Source: Patescibacteria group bacterium (GTDB lineage Bacteria; Patescibacteriota; Microgenomatia; UBA1406; GWC2-37-13). Taken from it: DNA of 64,000 nucleotides. The notes under the pieces are model-generated. The model worked only from the letters and a program-made list of their open reading frames with translations, was not told the origin of the DNA and made no database searches. This document shows, piece by piece, positions 1-6,838 of this stretch. Within the stretch, counting starts at the first letter, position 1. Each line of letters opens with the position of its first letter. The position numbers were made by a program, and so were the translations under genes. Where the stretch lies: NCBI GenBank assembly GCA_026004435.1, contig BPJD01000005.1:1-64000 (forward strand), written 5' to 3'.

Positions 1-886
1 CAAGAGTGTGTTGGATCATGTTTTGTCCATAAGAATATCTGTATTTAAATCTGCCTAGTAATTTTATAAGTTCTGTTGGCAGATTATAGACTCCAACTTT
101 GTTAGCTAATTCTTTGCCTGCTTGGAAAATTACTTTGTCTAAATCTGATTTAGTTTTGGCAACAATCTCTTCAATTCTTTGCGGTTGAATCCTGCCATCT
201 CTGATAAGTCTTTCCAGAGCCTCTTTAGCTACAGCTCTTCTTACTGGATCGAATGAAGATAGTTTAATAACTCCTTCTTCTTCTAAATCAACATCAACGC
301 CTGTGGCTAACTCAAAAGCTCTTATATTTCTGCCTTCTTTACCTATAATTCTTCCTTTTATGTCTTCATTTGGCAGGTTAACAGTAGATAAGGTATACTC
401 TGCTACATAATCTGTTGCTCCAAAACGCATAGCATCAACTAAAATCTCTTTTGCTTTTGTTTCAGATTGGTCTTTAATCTCCTCTTCTGCAGATTTTATT
501 CTTTCGGCTATTTCTTTTTTAAGTTTTTCTTCCCAGGTTTTAAGCAGAAGATCTTTAGCTTGTTGACTAGTTAGTTGAGCTATTTTTTCAAGTTTTGTCA
601 GTAATTCCGCTTTCTTTTTGTTTATTTCTTCAATCTGTTGTTCAAGATGTCGTTTTTTATCTTCAAGCGATTGTTTTTCTCTTTCAAGAGTCTTTTCTTT
701 TTCTAAAGCAAGTTTCTCTATCTCTAAGGCTTTTTCCCTTATTTTCTCTGCCTTTTCTTCAGCCTCCTGAATAATTTTTAAAGACTTCTCTTTAGCCTCT
801 AGCAATATTGATTCAGCTTTTGTTTTAGCTTCTTCTAACTCTTTTTGTGATATTAACCCAAGTTTTTTGAAAATATTGGCAAGCAT
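1..886 (-). CDS. rny: Ribonuclease Y, N-terminal part (runs off the left edge)
   Basis: Endoribonuclease that initiates mRNA decay. Reading the minus strand from the ATG at 886-884 gives about 295 open codons to the window edge. Residues ~14-150 are a Lys/Glu-rich coiled coil; a KH RNA-binding domain follows with the signature GRIIGKEGRNIRAFE near residue 180; the last residues (YGQNMIQHT) are the entry to the HD phosphohydrolase domain, whose catalytic part lies outside the window. An in-frame stop lies 13 codons upstream and no other good start is seen. Most RNase Y proteins begin with a membrane helix; this one starts MLANIFKKLGLISQ and shows none, so it may be cytosolic or only peripherally attached. 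No clear Shine-Dalgarno sequence is visible. Confidence 0.93.
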   Translation of the reverse strand, partial: MLANIFKKLGLISQKELEEAKTKAESILLEAKEKSLKIIQEAEEKAEKIREKALEIEKLALEKEKTLEREKQSLEDKKRHLEQQIEEINKKKAELLTKLEKIAQLTSQQAKDLLLKTWEEKLKKEIAERIKSAEEEIKDQSETKAKEILVDAMRFGATDYVAEYTLSTVNLPNEDIKGRIIGKEGRNIRAFELATGVDVDLEEEGVIKLSSFDPVRRAVAKEALERLIRDGRIQPQRIEEIVAKTKSDLDKVIFQAGKELANKVGVYNLPTELIKLLGRFKYRYSYGQNMIQHTL

Positions 887-904
887 ATTTTTTATTACTA
901 ATTC

Positions 905-1008
905 GGAGATGGTGAAAGGTTGTTAGATTAGTTGATATGATTACTACTGTAACAATTTAGGTTAATTTTATAAGTTAACATAAATTACAACAACCTTCAG
1001 GCATCTCC
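905..1008. repeat. Long nested inverted repeat between rny and the Tat-signal gene
   Basis: The arms 905-924 and 989-1008 match at 16 of 20 positions when one is reverse-complemented, with a 4-nt internal mismatch block. Inside them a second hairpin pairs AATTTA (954-959) with TAAATT (981-986) and GTTAA (961-965) with TTAAC (975-979). The whole 104 bp can fold into a single long hairpin. It sits directly upstream of rny on the minus strand and could be a structured 5' leader of that mRNA, or a small palindromic repeat element. No second copy was noticed in the window. Confidence 0.6.
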
Positions 1009-1138
1009 TTAATTTATAACTAAATTTAAATTTTTAATCTGTTTTTATATTTTACTCTTATTTTTTATTTTTGCAAAGACAGGAATTACGATTAATTTAT
1101 GTTAATATATATCCTATAGCTGAAGTTGATTTTTAGTT

Positions 1139-1420
1139 ATGGCAGAAACAGATAGACCGAAGTTGTCCAGAAGAGCTTTTTTAAAGCTAGTTGGAGCTTC
1201 GGCGGCGAGTACTCTTTTAGGATCAGGCTCATCTGACAATAAATTTAGAATAGAGCCTTTACCTTCTGCGGTTGAAAGTTTTGTACAACCAAGTTATACA
1301 CAACCAAGAGTTTTAGAGTCTCAAAAAAATATAGAGATAACTTCTTTAGAAGAGTTTAGGCCTTTATACTGCAGAATTGAGGAGTTTAAAGCAAAATGGA
1401 AGGTTGTTCCTCCATTTTAA
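1139..1420 (+). CDS. Tat-signal protein, probable N-terminal fragment of a broken gene
   Basis: A 93-residue product with a clear twin-arginine export signal: SRRAFLK at residues 10-16 followed by a short hydrophobic stretch and small residues (GASAASTLLGSG). The mature part is not recognised. The frame does not really end at the TAA at 1418-1420: reading on gives about 55 more codons of coding-like sequence (for example SSFELSNEQKVIRDIL) up to ~1600, overlapping the start of the next reading frame (1530-2345). I infer one original gene of about 400 codons, now split by a stop and a frame change, with an exported HExxH protein as product. Alternatively this is a genuine small exported protein. 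Confidence 0.5.
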   Translation: MAETDRPKLSRRAFLKLVGASAASTLLGSGSSDNKFRIEPLPSAVESFVQPSYTQPRVLESQKNIEITSLEEFRPLYCRIEEFKAKWKVVPPF

Positions 1421-1529
1421 AACGATATATATCTGATCTTAAAACTATATTTTGAAAGTAGCAGTTTTGAATTGTCAAATGAACAAAAGGTAATAAGAGA
1501 TATTCTGACAAAAGATTGGGGCAGTAGAA

Positions 1530-2345
1530 TTGATTATATTCAAGAGGATGCTAGAGAAAAACAAATTCAAATATACTTTATCGGAAAATTTTACTGATAC
1601 TGAAAAGTCGTTTTTAAGATATGTTGTATATATTTTATTTGACAGGTTTTCTATATTTAAACTTGTATCCCCAAGTAGTATTTTAGTAGTCAAAGATACT
1701 TTTAACTGTGGATCAGTATTGTCGATAGGGTGTAATGATTTTTCGAATCAAATTACTGTAAAATTTGAGACTGTTTCCAATTTTGTTAGTGTTTTTATGC
1801 ATGAAGTTTTTCATAATTTAATGGATATTAATAAGGTCACAATAGAGCGGTGGTTTAATTATATTAACAAAACTAAATTTTTAGATCTTTGGATTTTTAT
1901 AGTAGATCAGACTGATTTGTTCTTAGAGAAGGTTTTATTACTTGATTTTCAAGACTTGATCATAGATTACCATTCTGGCGAATATGAGGAAAGAAAAGCA
2001 AATCTAAAGTTTTTTGATGAGTTGTCTCAAACTTTAGCTCTTGAGAAAGGATCAAGTTATATGCAAGTATTTCAAGAAAGTTTGAGAAAAGCAAAATATA
2101 AATTAGATTCAAAAGATGATTTAGATGAGTTAAGTGAGATGATAAGGGCTTTTATTTCAAATGAGATAGCTCTAATTTTTCATCTTAGTCATAATCCAGT
2201 TTTACTAGTAGCTGAAAAATCTTTACCTGATTTTCCACAAATAATAAAGTATTTATACGAAATCCGTGAAAAAATTCAGACCAAGTTTTTAGAATGCTAT
2301 ACAGGAAAAACAATTAGGAGTCTGTCTGAAGAATTATTATTGTAG
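1530..2345 (+). CDS. HExxH-motif protein, probable C-terminal part of the Tat-exported protein
   Basis: 271 codons from a TTG at 1530; the first ATG is at 1548. Residues HEVFH (in the context FMHEVFHNLMD) form a zincin-type HExxH zinc site, and a later DELSQTLA could supply the third ligand, so a metallopeptidase-like fold is likely. No known family was recognised with confidence. The preceding reading frame carries a Tat signal and runs in until about 1600, with a +1 change of frame between them, so this is probably the catalytic part of one disrupted exported enzyme. HExxH proteins also occur among RiPP-modifying enzymes, and the RiPP-like locus lies 1 kb downstream, but a link is only speculation. 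Confidence 0.5.
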   Translation: MIIFKRMLEKNKFKYTLSENFTDTEKSFLRYVVYILFDRFSIFKLVSPSSILVVKDTFNCGSVLSIGCNDFSNQITVKFETVSNFVSVFMHEVFHNLMDINKVTIERWFNYINKTKFLDLWIFIVDQTDLFLEKVLLLDFQDLIIDYHSGEYEERKANLKFFDELSQTLALEKGSSYMQVFQESLRKAKYKLDSKDDLDELSEMIRAFISNEIALIFHLSHNPVLLVAEKSLPDFPQIIKYLYEIREKIQTKFLECYTGKTIRSLSEELLL

Positions 2346-2850
2346 TTTAATTTCTTTTTAATACTTCAATTGCTGTTTCACTTCCAATTTCAAACCCTTT
2401 CTCATAATGTATCCTCATAGTATCTCATCATATCAACCACTTCTGTGTTTTATTTAAAAAGAATCTCTTTTGTTTTTTATCATCTGTGAAAATAGTATTA
2501 AAAATTCTTCATCATCTTTCCTGTTTCAATTATCAACTATTTCATTATACTGTTTTTCTCCTTTGGGTATTGTGTGTATTCTGGCATTGAGTTTTGCTTT
2601 AAAAAACTCATTTTATTCTTTTAATATAATTCCTTTGTTTTTTAAGATAGAATTTTTCTATATATTTATTCGTAGATTAATTAGCTTTGCTATAGTCCTT
2701 TTTGCTTTTTTTAAATATTTAATTAGAGCTTGGTAGGATACTATAACAAGCTCTTCTTTTATGATTAATTTATAATTTTTAAAATACTATGTTCTTTTTG
2801 ATAACCTTTTTATCTCCCAATTCTCGTTTTTCTCTATTTTTCTCTTATTT
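2344..2850 (-). pseudogene. Decayed minus-strand gene of unknown function
   Basis: No intact gene is present in 2346-2941. On the minus strand the sequence still reads like protein in pieces: a run YKLIIKEELVIVSYQALIKY and beyond from ~2775, then segments separated by in-frame TAG, TAA and TGA codons (such as NEFFKAKLNARIHTIPKGEK), then, after a frame change, EVVDMMRYYEDT and finally EKGFEIGSETAIEVLKRN with a terminal stop at ~2344-2346. At least four stops and one or more frameshifts make this a true relic rather than a sequencing slip. Its family was not recognised. A forward open frame over 2470-2736 is its shadow. The upper boundary is approximate. Confidence 0.55.
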
Positions 2851-2868
2851 TAATAGGAGGTCAATTTG

Positions 2869-2928
2869 TACCTATGTAGGTATTTAAATAAATAAAACAT
2901 TGACATTTTATTAGTTATTTTTAATAAT
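2869..2928 (+). promoter_or_regulatory. Promoter and candidate operator of the Hint operon
   Basis: TTGACA at 2900-2905, a 17-bp spacer, then AATAAT at 2923-2928: a near-consensus sigma-70-type promoter 13 nt before the ATG at 2942. A perfect 14-bp palindrome, TACCTATGTAGGTA (2869-2882), lies 17 bp upstream of the -35 box and could bind a dimeric regulator. The promoter is well supported by sequence; the operator is inference. Confidence 0.6.
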
Positions 2929-2941
2929 TTAAGATATTAAG

Positions 2942-3466
2942 ATGTTAAATAAAATTATTAAAATATTATTTATATTTTTTTTAATTATTATTTTGATCGA
3001 ATTTGGTATCTATTTTTATGTTAAAAGCAACAAAAATGTTTTAGAGAAGGGGTCATACTCAGATCCTAAAGTGGTACTTCAAAAAGTGAAAGATTTAGAA
3101 AGATCTGATCTTTTTTACCCATTTATAAAATCTGGTCTGATTAAGCAATCTAAAGTAACAAATTATTACCAAGGGAATATTTCTAACTTGCAGTATAATC
3201 AAAATATAGATGGAGTCTTGTATATATTAATTTTTGATTTGAATTTTAACAATGAAGAACTCCGATTTCTACTTTCTAAAGCAAACTTTAATAAATTTAG
3301 TTTTTTTGAAAAAAACAAAGATGGGGTATTAAAGAAAATTGATTATTCCCAATTAAGTGAAGGAGATTTTATAGAAATGGTAGGTACAAGTGTTTTCGTA
3401 CTAGATCAAGGAGAAATTAAGAAAGATCTGGAAAGTATTAGTATTATGAAAATAAATTATGAATAA
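2942..3466 (+). CDS. Small membrane-anchored protein upstream of the Hint gene
   Basis: 174 residues. Residues ~5-28 form one strongly hydrophobic helix (ILFIFFLIIILIEFGIYFYV), preceded by lysines, so the remainder probably faces outward as a type II anchored domain or is cleaved from an uncleaved-type signal. The ~145-residue outer part is not recognised; near residues 130-155 it has a repeating basic/acidic pattern ending in EGDFIEMVGTSVFVLD, which looks like a beta-rich fold. The gene follows a strong promoter and overlaps the Hint gene by 8 bp (3459-3466), so the two are almost certainly co-transcribed and translated together. A role as a partner or immunity-like protein of the Hint product is a guess. 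Confidence 0.75.
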   Translation: MLNKIIKILFIFFLIIILIEFGIYFYVKSNKNVLEKGSYSDPKVVLQKVKDLERSDLFYPFIKSGLIKQSKVTNYYQGNISNLQYNQNIDGVLYILIFDLNFNNEELRFLLSKANFNKFSFFEKNKDGVLKKIDYSQLSEGDFIEMVGTSVFVLDQGEIKKDLESISIMKINYE

Positions 3467-4037
3467 GTACTATATTCCTAAAATAATAGAAAAAAAAGTT
3501 GAATTTTATTTAGATAGTTCAGATAGATTTATATATTCTATGGATTTGTTACAGAACACTAATGTTCAGTTAATAGCTCAGTATTGTGTTGGTGGTTGTT
3601 TTCCTGGTTCTGGTAAAATACGATTACAGGATGGAAGTGTTAGAAATATTTCTCAAGTGAAGAAAGGAGATAAAGTGATAAGTTTCGATTTAAATCAAGG
3701 AAAATTTAAAGAAAATATTATTAAAGATAAACAAGAGCATATATATTTTGGCAAATATATCATTGTCAATGATTCTTTTATTTCAACACCTAATCATCCA
3801 ATTTTCTGTTTAAGTTCTAATGAATGGATTCCAGTCAACGACTTAAAAGATAATGATATTTTATTAACCTATAATGGTTTAAAAGCAAGGGTTAAAAATA
3901 AAAAGAAGATTTTTATAAGAGAGTTTAAAAAAGTATATAATTTATCTTTAAAATACGAACCTTATAATTATTTTGTTGACGACTTTTTGGTGCACTCTTC
4001 TACTTTTATATTTAATTCTCATTACTATTTTAAATAA
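3459..4037 (+). CDS. Hint (Hedgehog/intein-type) autoprocessing protein
   Basis: 192 residues. From residue ~47 the protein has the Hint blocks in order: the nucleophile Cys in GGCFPGSGKIRLQDGS (block A), GDKVISFD, the TPNHP motif (block B, His for N-terminal cleavage) near residue 110, and a closing YEPYNYFVDDFLVHSS (block F/G). A splicing intein would end in His-Asn before Cys/Ser/Thr; here the Asn is replaced (VHSS), so peptide splicing is not expected, only N-S acyl shift and N-terminal cleavage as in Hedgehog or bacterial intein-like domains. The 46-residue N-terminal part ends in CVGG directly before the catalytic Cys, so cleavage would release a short peptide with a C-terminal Gly-Gly thioester. 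It faces the ycaO-sagB-hprK operon, 7 bp away. A precursor-peptide role is inference. Confidence 0.72.
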   Translation: MNKYYIPKIIEKKVEFYLDSSDRFIYSMDLLQNTNVQLIAQYCVGGCFPGSGKIRLQDGSVRNISQVKKGDKVISFDLNQGKFKENIIKDKQEHIYFGKYIIVNDSFISTPNHPIFCLSSNEWIPVNDLKDNDILLTYNGLKARVKNKKKIFIREFKKVYNLSLKYEPYNYFVDDFLVHSSTFIFNSHYYFK

Positions 4038-4043
4038 AAATCT

Positions 4044-4826
4044 TTACTGAGTTTGATAAAAAAAATTAGACAAAAAGTTTTTTTTATTATTTTTAAATTC
4101 CAAAGAATAAAAAGTATAGTTATTAATTATGTTTGCTAAAAGACTTAAATTTTTAGGCTTAACATGAAAATTTTCAAGTAATAAGTTGGAAATCAATATT
4201 TTATTTTTGATTTTTTTAATTTTAAAATTATTTGATTTTTTTAGAAAATAAAAAGAGTGTATTTTATATCCAAGTGGCTGTTTTAAAATATTAGGATCTT
4301 TATCTAAAAAGGGTGTTTGAAAAGCTAATATTTTATTATTTTCATCTTTATTGATTATAATACAATCATCCATAATTGGTTTAAATTTATCTTTCAAGAA
4401 GTTCTTTACCGTTGTTTTACCTGCGTTTTCAGGTCCAATAAATATAAATACTTTATCGTTGATTAATACGGAGGATGAATGGATTGCTAAGAGTCCATTT
4501 TCTTTAACAAGATAAAAAAGGGTATGGTTTATTGCAGTAACAATAGGAATACCTGCTGTTGAGTAAGGAATAAAACTAGTTTTATTTTTAATAGTATATA
4601 AATTGATGAAGAATTCATTAGTGTCAGTGCTTAGAATTTTAATTTTTTCTTTTGGATTTATAAACTTAATTGTCCATGATATTTTTTTGTCTGTTTTTGA
4701 TAACAAAAAGTTATTAAAAAAATCATACAGAACTTTATATACATAATTTCTATAGACTGGAAATTCTGTTTTTGTAAACTCAATTTTTATTGTTAAGTTT
4801 GCTACATTTAGATAGATCTTTTTCAT
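4044..4826 (-). CDS. HPr kinase-like protein of the RiPP-type locus
   Basis: 260 residues. A P-loop FIGPENAGKTT (near residue 130) followed by PIMDDCIIIN (the acidic segment typical of HprK) place it in the HPr kinase/phosphorylase-like C-terminal domain family. The part before the P-loop, including LLAIHSSSVLINDKVFIF, is the typical strand pattern leading into it. Free-standing HprK-like proteins of this size recur in peptide natural-product loci, for example the tailoring kinases of some lasso peptides, usually near PqqD-like proteins and NTP_transf_5 nucleotidyltransferases, both of which occur here. It is the last gene of a ycaO-sagB-hprK operon, 2 bp after sagB. Its substrate is unknown; phosphorylation of the peptide product is the natural hypothesis. 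Confidence 0.7.
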   Translation of the reverse strand: MKKIYLNVANLTIKIEFTKTEFPVYRNYVYKVLYDFFNNFLLSKTDKKISWTIKFINPKEKIKILSTDTNEFFINLYTIKNKTSFIPYSTAGIPIVTAINHTLFYLVKENGLLAIHSSSVLINDKVFIFIGPENAGKTTVKNFLKDKFKPIMDDCIIINKDENNKILAFQTPFLDKDPNILKQPLGYKIHSFYFLKKSNNFKIKKIKNKILISNLLLENFHVKPKNLSLLANIINNYTFYSLEFKNNKKNFLSNFFYQTQ

Positions 4827-4828
4827 AA

Positions 4829-5581
4829 TTATTTTATAACAATAGAGTAAATAACTGATTCATTTATTCCATCAAGATCTAAAAGTCTGTTAATTTTGTC
4901 TTCATAAAATCCTCCAATAGGACAAGCACTTAGTTTTAATGATGTTGATATTAAAAGTATGTTTTGACTTAAATGACCAGCTTCAAGATGTATATATCGG
5001 TATGATCGATTTCCATATTTTTTAGATGACCTTTTGAATACAGCTGTTAATAAAATTATTAGTTGTGAATCAATGATTTTGCTTTGAATAAAACAACTTT
5101 TTAAATCCTTTTTAGGTATTTGCCAAAGTTTCTCTAAAGAATGATCTTTTACATAATAGTGAAATAATCGAATTTTTTTATCAAATTCAGTTTTTTGAGA
5201 TATTAAGTAAATCTCTATTGGGTATAATCCCCCTGCAGAAGGATATGGTCTTTTAAACTCTTTTATGAGTCCAACACTATAATAAAGTAGGTAGCTTATT
5301 TTGGATAAGGTTAACTTTTCTTTAGAAGGTTTGTCTAGATTTGACTTTCTGTTGATGATTGCTTTAATTAGATTGTTTTTTTGAACATTTGGCTTTTTTA
5401 GTTTAATGTTTTCAAACCTAAAATATGATTTATAGATAATGTTTTTACTTGAATATTTGCTTTTTAGTTGGTCTGTGTCTTGATTTAAATTTAAAACTCT
5501 GTTATTAGATAATTTGTGGAATATCTCGTATTTTTCTGTGGGTAAAAGTAAAAGTTTATTTACATCAATTTTTTTAGACAT
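4829..5581 (-). CDS. SagB-type dehydrogenase (nitroreductase-like flavoprotein)
   Basis: 250 residues. The SagB pattern is clear: RKSNLDKPSKEKLTLSKISY, then YPSAGGLYPIEIYLIS (FMN-binding loop) near residue 115, HYYVKDHSLEKL, and YRYIHLEAGHLSQNILL near residue 195, closing with SACPIGGF. In azol(in)e-forming peptide pathways this FMN enzyme oxidises thiazolines and oxazolines to thiazoles and oxazoles. It lies between ycaO (29 bp upstream) and the hprK-like gene on the same strand, which strongly suggests peptide modification. The N-terminal ~60 residues (KYEIFHKLSNNRVLNL and on) resemble the SagB leader region that precedes the nitroreductase fold. The actual substrate is not known. Confidence 0.8.
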   Translation of the reverse strand: MSKKIDVNKLLLLPTEKYEIFHKLSNNRVLNLNQDTDQLKSKYSSKNIIYKSYFRFENIKLKKPNVQKNNLIKAIINRKSNLDKPSKEKLTLSKISYLLYYSVGLIKEFKRPYPSAGGLYPIEIYLISQKTEFDKKIRLFHYYVKDHSLEKLWQIPKKDLKSCFIQSKIIDSQLIILLTAVFKRSSKKYGNRSYRYIHLEAGHLSQNILLISTSLKLSACPIGGFYEDKINRLLDLDGINESVIYSIVIK

Positions 5582-5610
5582 ATTTTGACATATAATAATT
5601 TTACATTTTT

Positions 5611-6831
5611 TTAACTATCAGTGCTATATTTTGAGATATCAATTTCTAAACTCTTCAATTTTGGAGCAATTATTTTAATTGTAAAGTAATTTTTTATTTC
5701 CTTTAATGATAGATTGACATAATAAATATCAATATTTTTTTTTTGTAAGATATTAAGTATTTTTAGAAGTTCTTGTTTTTTTGCGTATCTAATTTTTTCA
5801 AGATTAATTTCTAATCCTTTTGCTTTTTTCAATAGGTTAATAAGTTTGTTACTATACTCTTTTTCAAATAAAAATTTTTCTAAAATTGTCCAATTATTTT
5901 TTGTTTGAAAATGAAATATTAGGTTAAGTTTAGGATCTACACTTAGAATTTTTAAGGAATGTCTTCCTATAAAAGCTTCTTCTAAGCTGCCAATTATTGC
6001 TTTAATCGGATTTAGATTTGATTTAATGCCAAAAGAGTTCATTGGGATTTTCTCAGATTGATCTATTAACAAACTTAAAAAGGTTGGAATTTTGAGGTTT
6101 GTTTCTATATAGAATAATAGCCATTTAAGGAGATATTTTTTACAAAGTTTATCAAGCTTTTTTATTTTGTTATTTTTAAGGCTTGTTAACTTTACTTTAA
6201 AGAAGCCAGTGTTTGATATATATGAATCTATAAATGCATCTCTTTCAATTACTTCGTAAATTCCATTTATAATTGCAGAACTTAAATCAATGTGTGTTGC
6301 CAACCCATTAGATGATGTTTTTATAGGATAAATATTTATTTTTTTTAGATTTTTTTTATACATCAAATATCGTAAGTAATAGGGATATATATGTTTGGGA
6401 CTTATATAAAATATATTTTTAGGATCATTTAATTTTTTTGCTTTTATCAATCCATATTGGTATTCATTTTCATCATCGTGTTTGTATTTTAGTATAAATT
6501 TTTGCTGCTGTTTTCTTATGAAATCCAACTTTGTTTTATCAGTTATTATTTTGTTTACATTAACAGTATAAAAAGTCAGTCTTTCTATTGCTTCTGATAA
6601 GCTTTTTTGAATGGCTTCTTCTTTGGAAAAAAATGATATTCCACTACCAATAATATCATTTTCAGAGTAATAAGTGTAGTATTTTTCACTGTTTTTTTTT
6701 GCTAAATATTTGTAATCAATTATTGTTTCATAATGGTATATTTTCGGTTCATCATGAAATAGTCCTGTTTTGCAGTATATTTTTTTTATTAATTCTATTT
6801 GTGTCAAATTTGCTATTATTTGTCTAATCAT
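5611..6831 (-). CDS. YcaO-family protein (ATP-dependent peptide backbone cyclodehydratase type)
   Basis: 406 residues. YcaO ATP-site motifs are visible: SKEEAIQKSLSEAIERLTFY near residue 75, NGLATHIDLSSAIINGIYEVIERDAF near residue 190 (SxxxxE and ERDA), and IGSLEEAFIGRHS near residue 285. YcaO enzymes phosphorylate amide backbones to form azolines or, with other partners, thioamides and amidines. The C-terminus stops soon after KIIAPKLKSLEIDISKYSTDS and lacks the Pro-rich PxPxP end common in azoline-forming YcaOs. No ThiF-like/E1 partner is encoded in the window, so leader recognition may use the nearby PqqD-like protein. First gene of the operon with sagB and hprK. Its ATG (6831) is only 7 bp from the divergent ATG at 6839. 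Confidence 0.8.
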   Translation of the reverse strand: MIRQIIANLTQIELIKKIYCKTGLFHDEPKIYHYETIIDYKYLAKKNSEKYYTYYSENDIIGSGISFFSKEEAIQKSLSEAIERLTFYTVNVNKIITDKTKLDFIRKQQQKFILKYKHDDENEYQYGLIKAKKLNDPKNIFYISPKHIYPYYLRYLMYKKNLKKINIYPIKTSSNGLATHIDLSSAIINGIYEVIERDAFIDSYISNTGFFKVKLTSLKNNKIKKLDKLCKKYLLKWLLFYIETNLKIPTFLSLLIDQSEKIPMNSFGIKSNLNPIKAIIGSLEEAFIGRHSLKILSVDPKLNLIFHFQTKNNWTILEKFLFEKEYSNKLINLLKKAKGLEINLEKIRYAKKQELLKILNILQKKNIDIYYVNLSLKEIKNYFTIKIIAPKLKSLEIDISKYSTDS

Positions 6832-6838
6832 TATTTAT

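Noticed and set aside
2470-2736. Open frame of 88 codons on the plus strand
   Set aside because: It is hydrophobic low-complexity reading of AT-rich DNA opposite the decayed minus-strand gene; no start signals or family features.
3459-4037. A splicing intein
   Set aside because: No downstream extein nucleophile with a preceding Asn, no host protein sequence around it and no homing endonuclease; only cleavage chemistry is supported.
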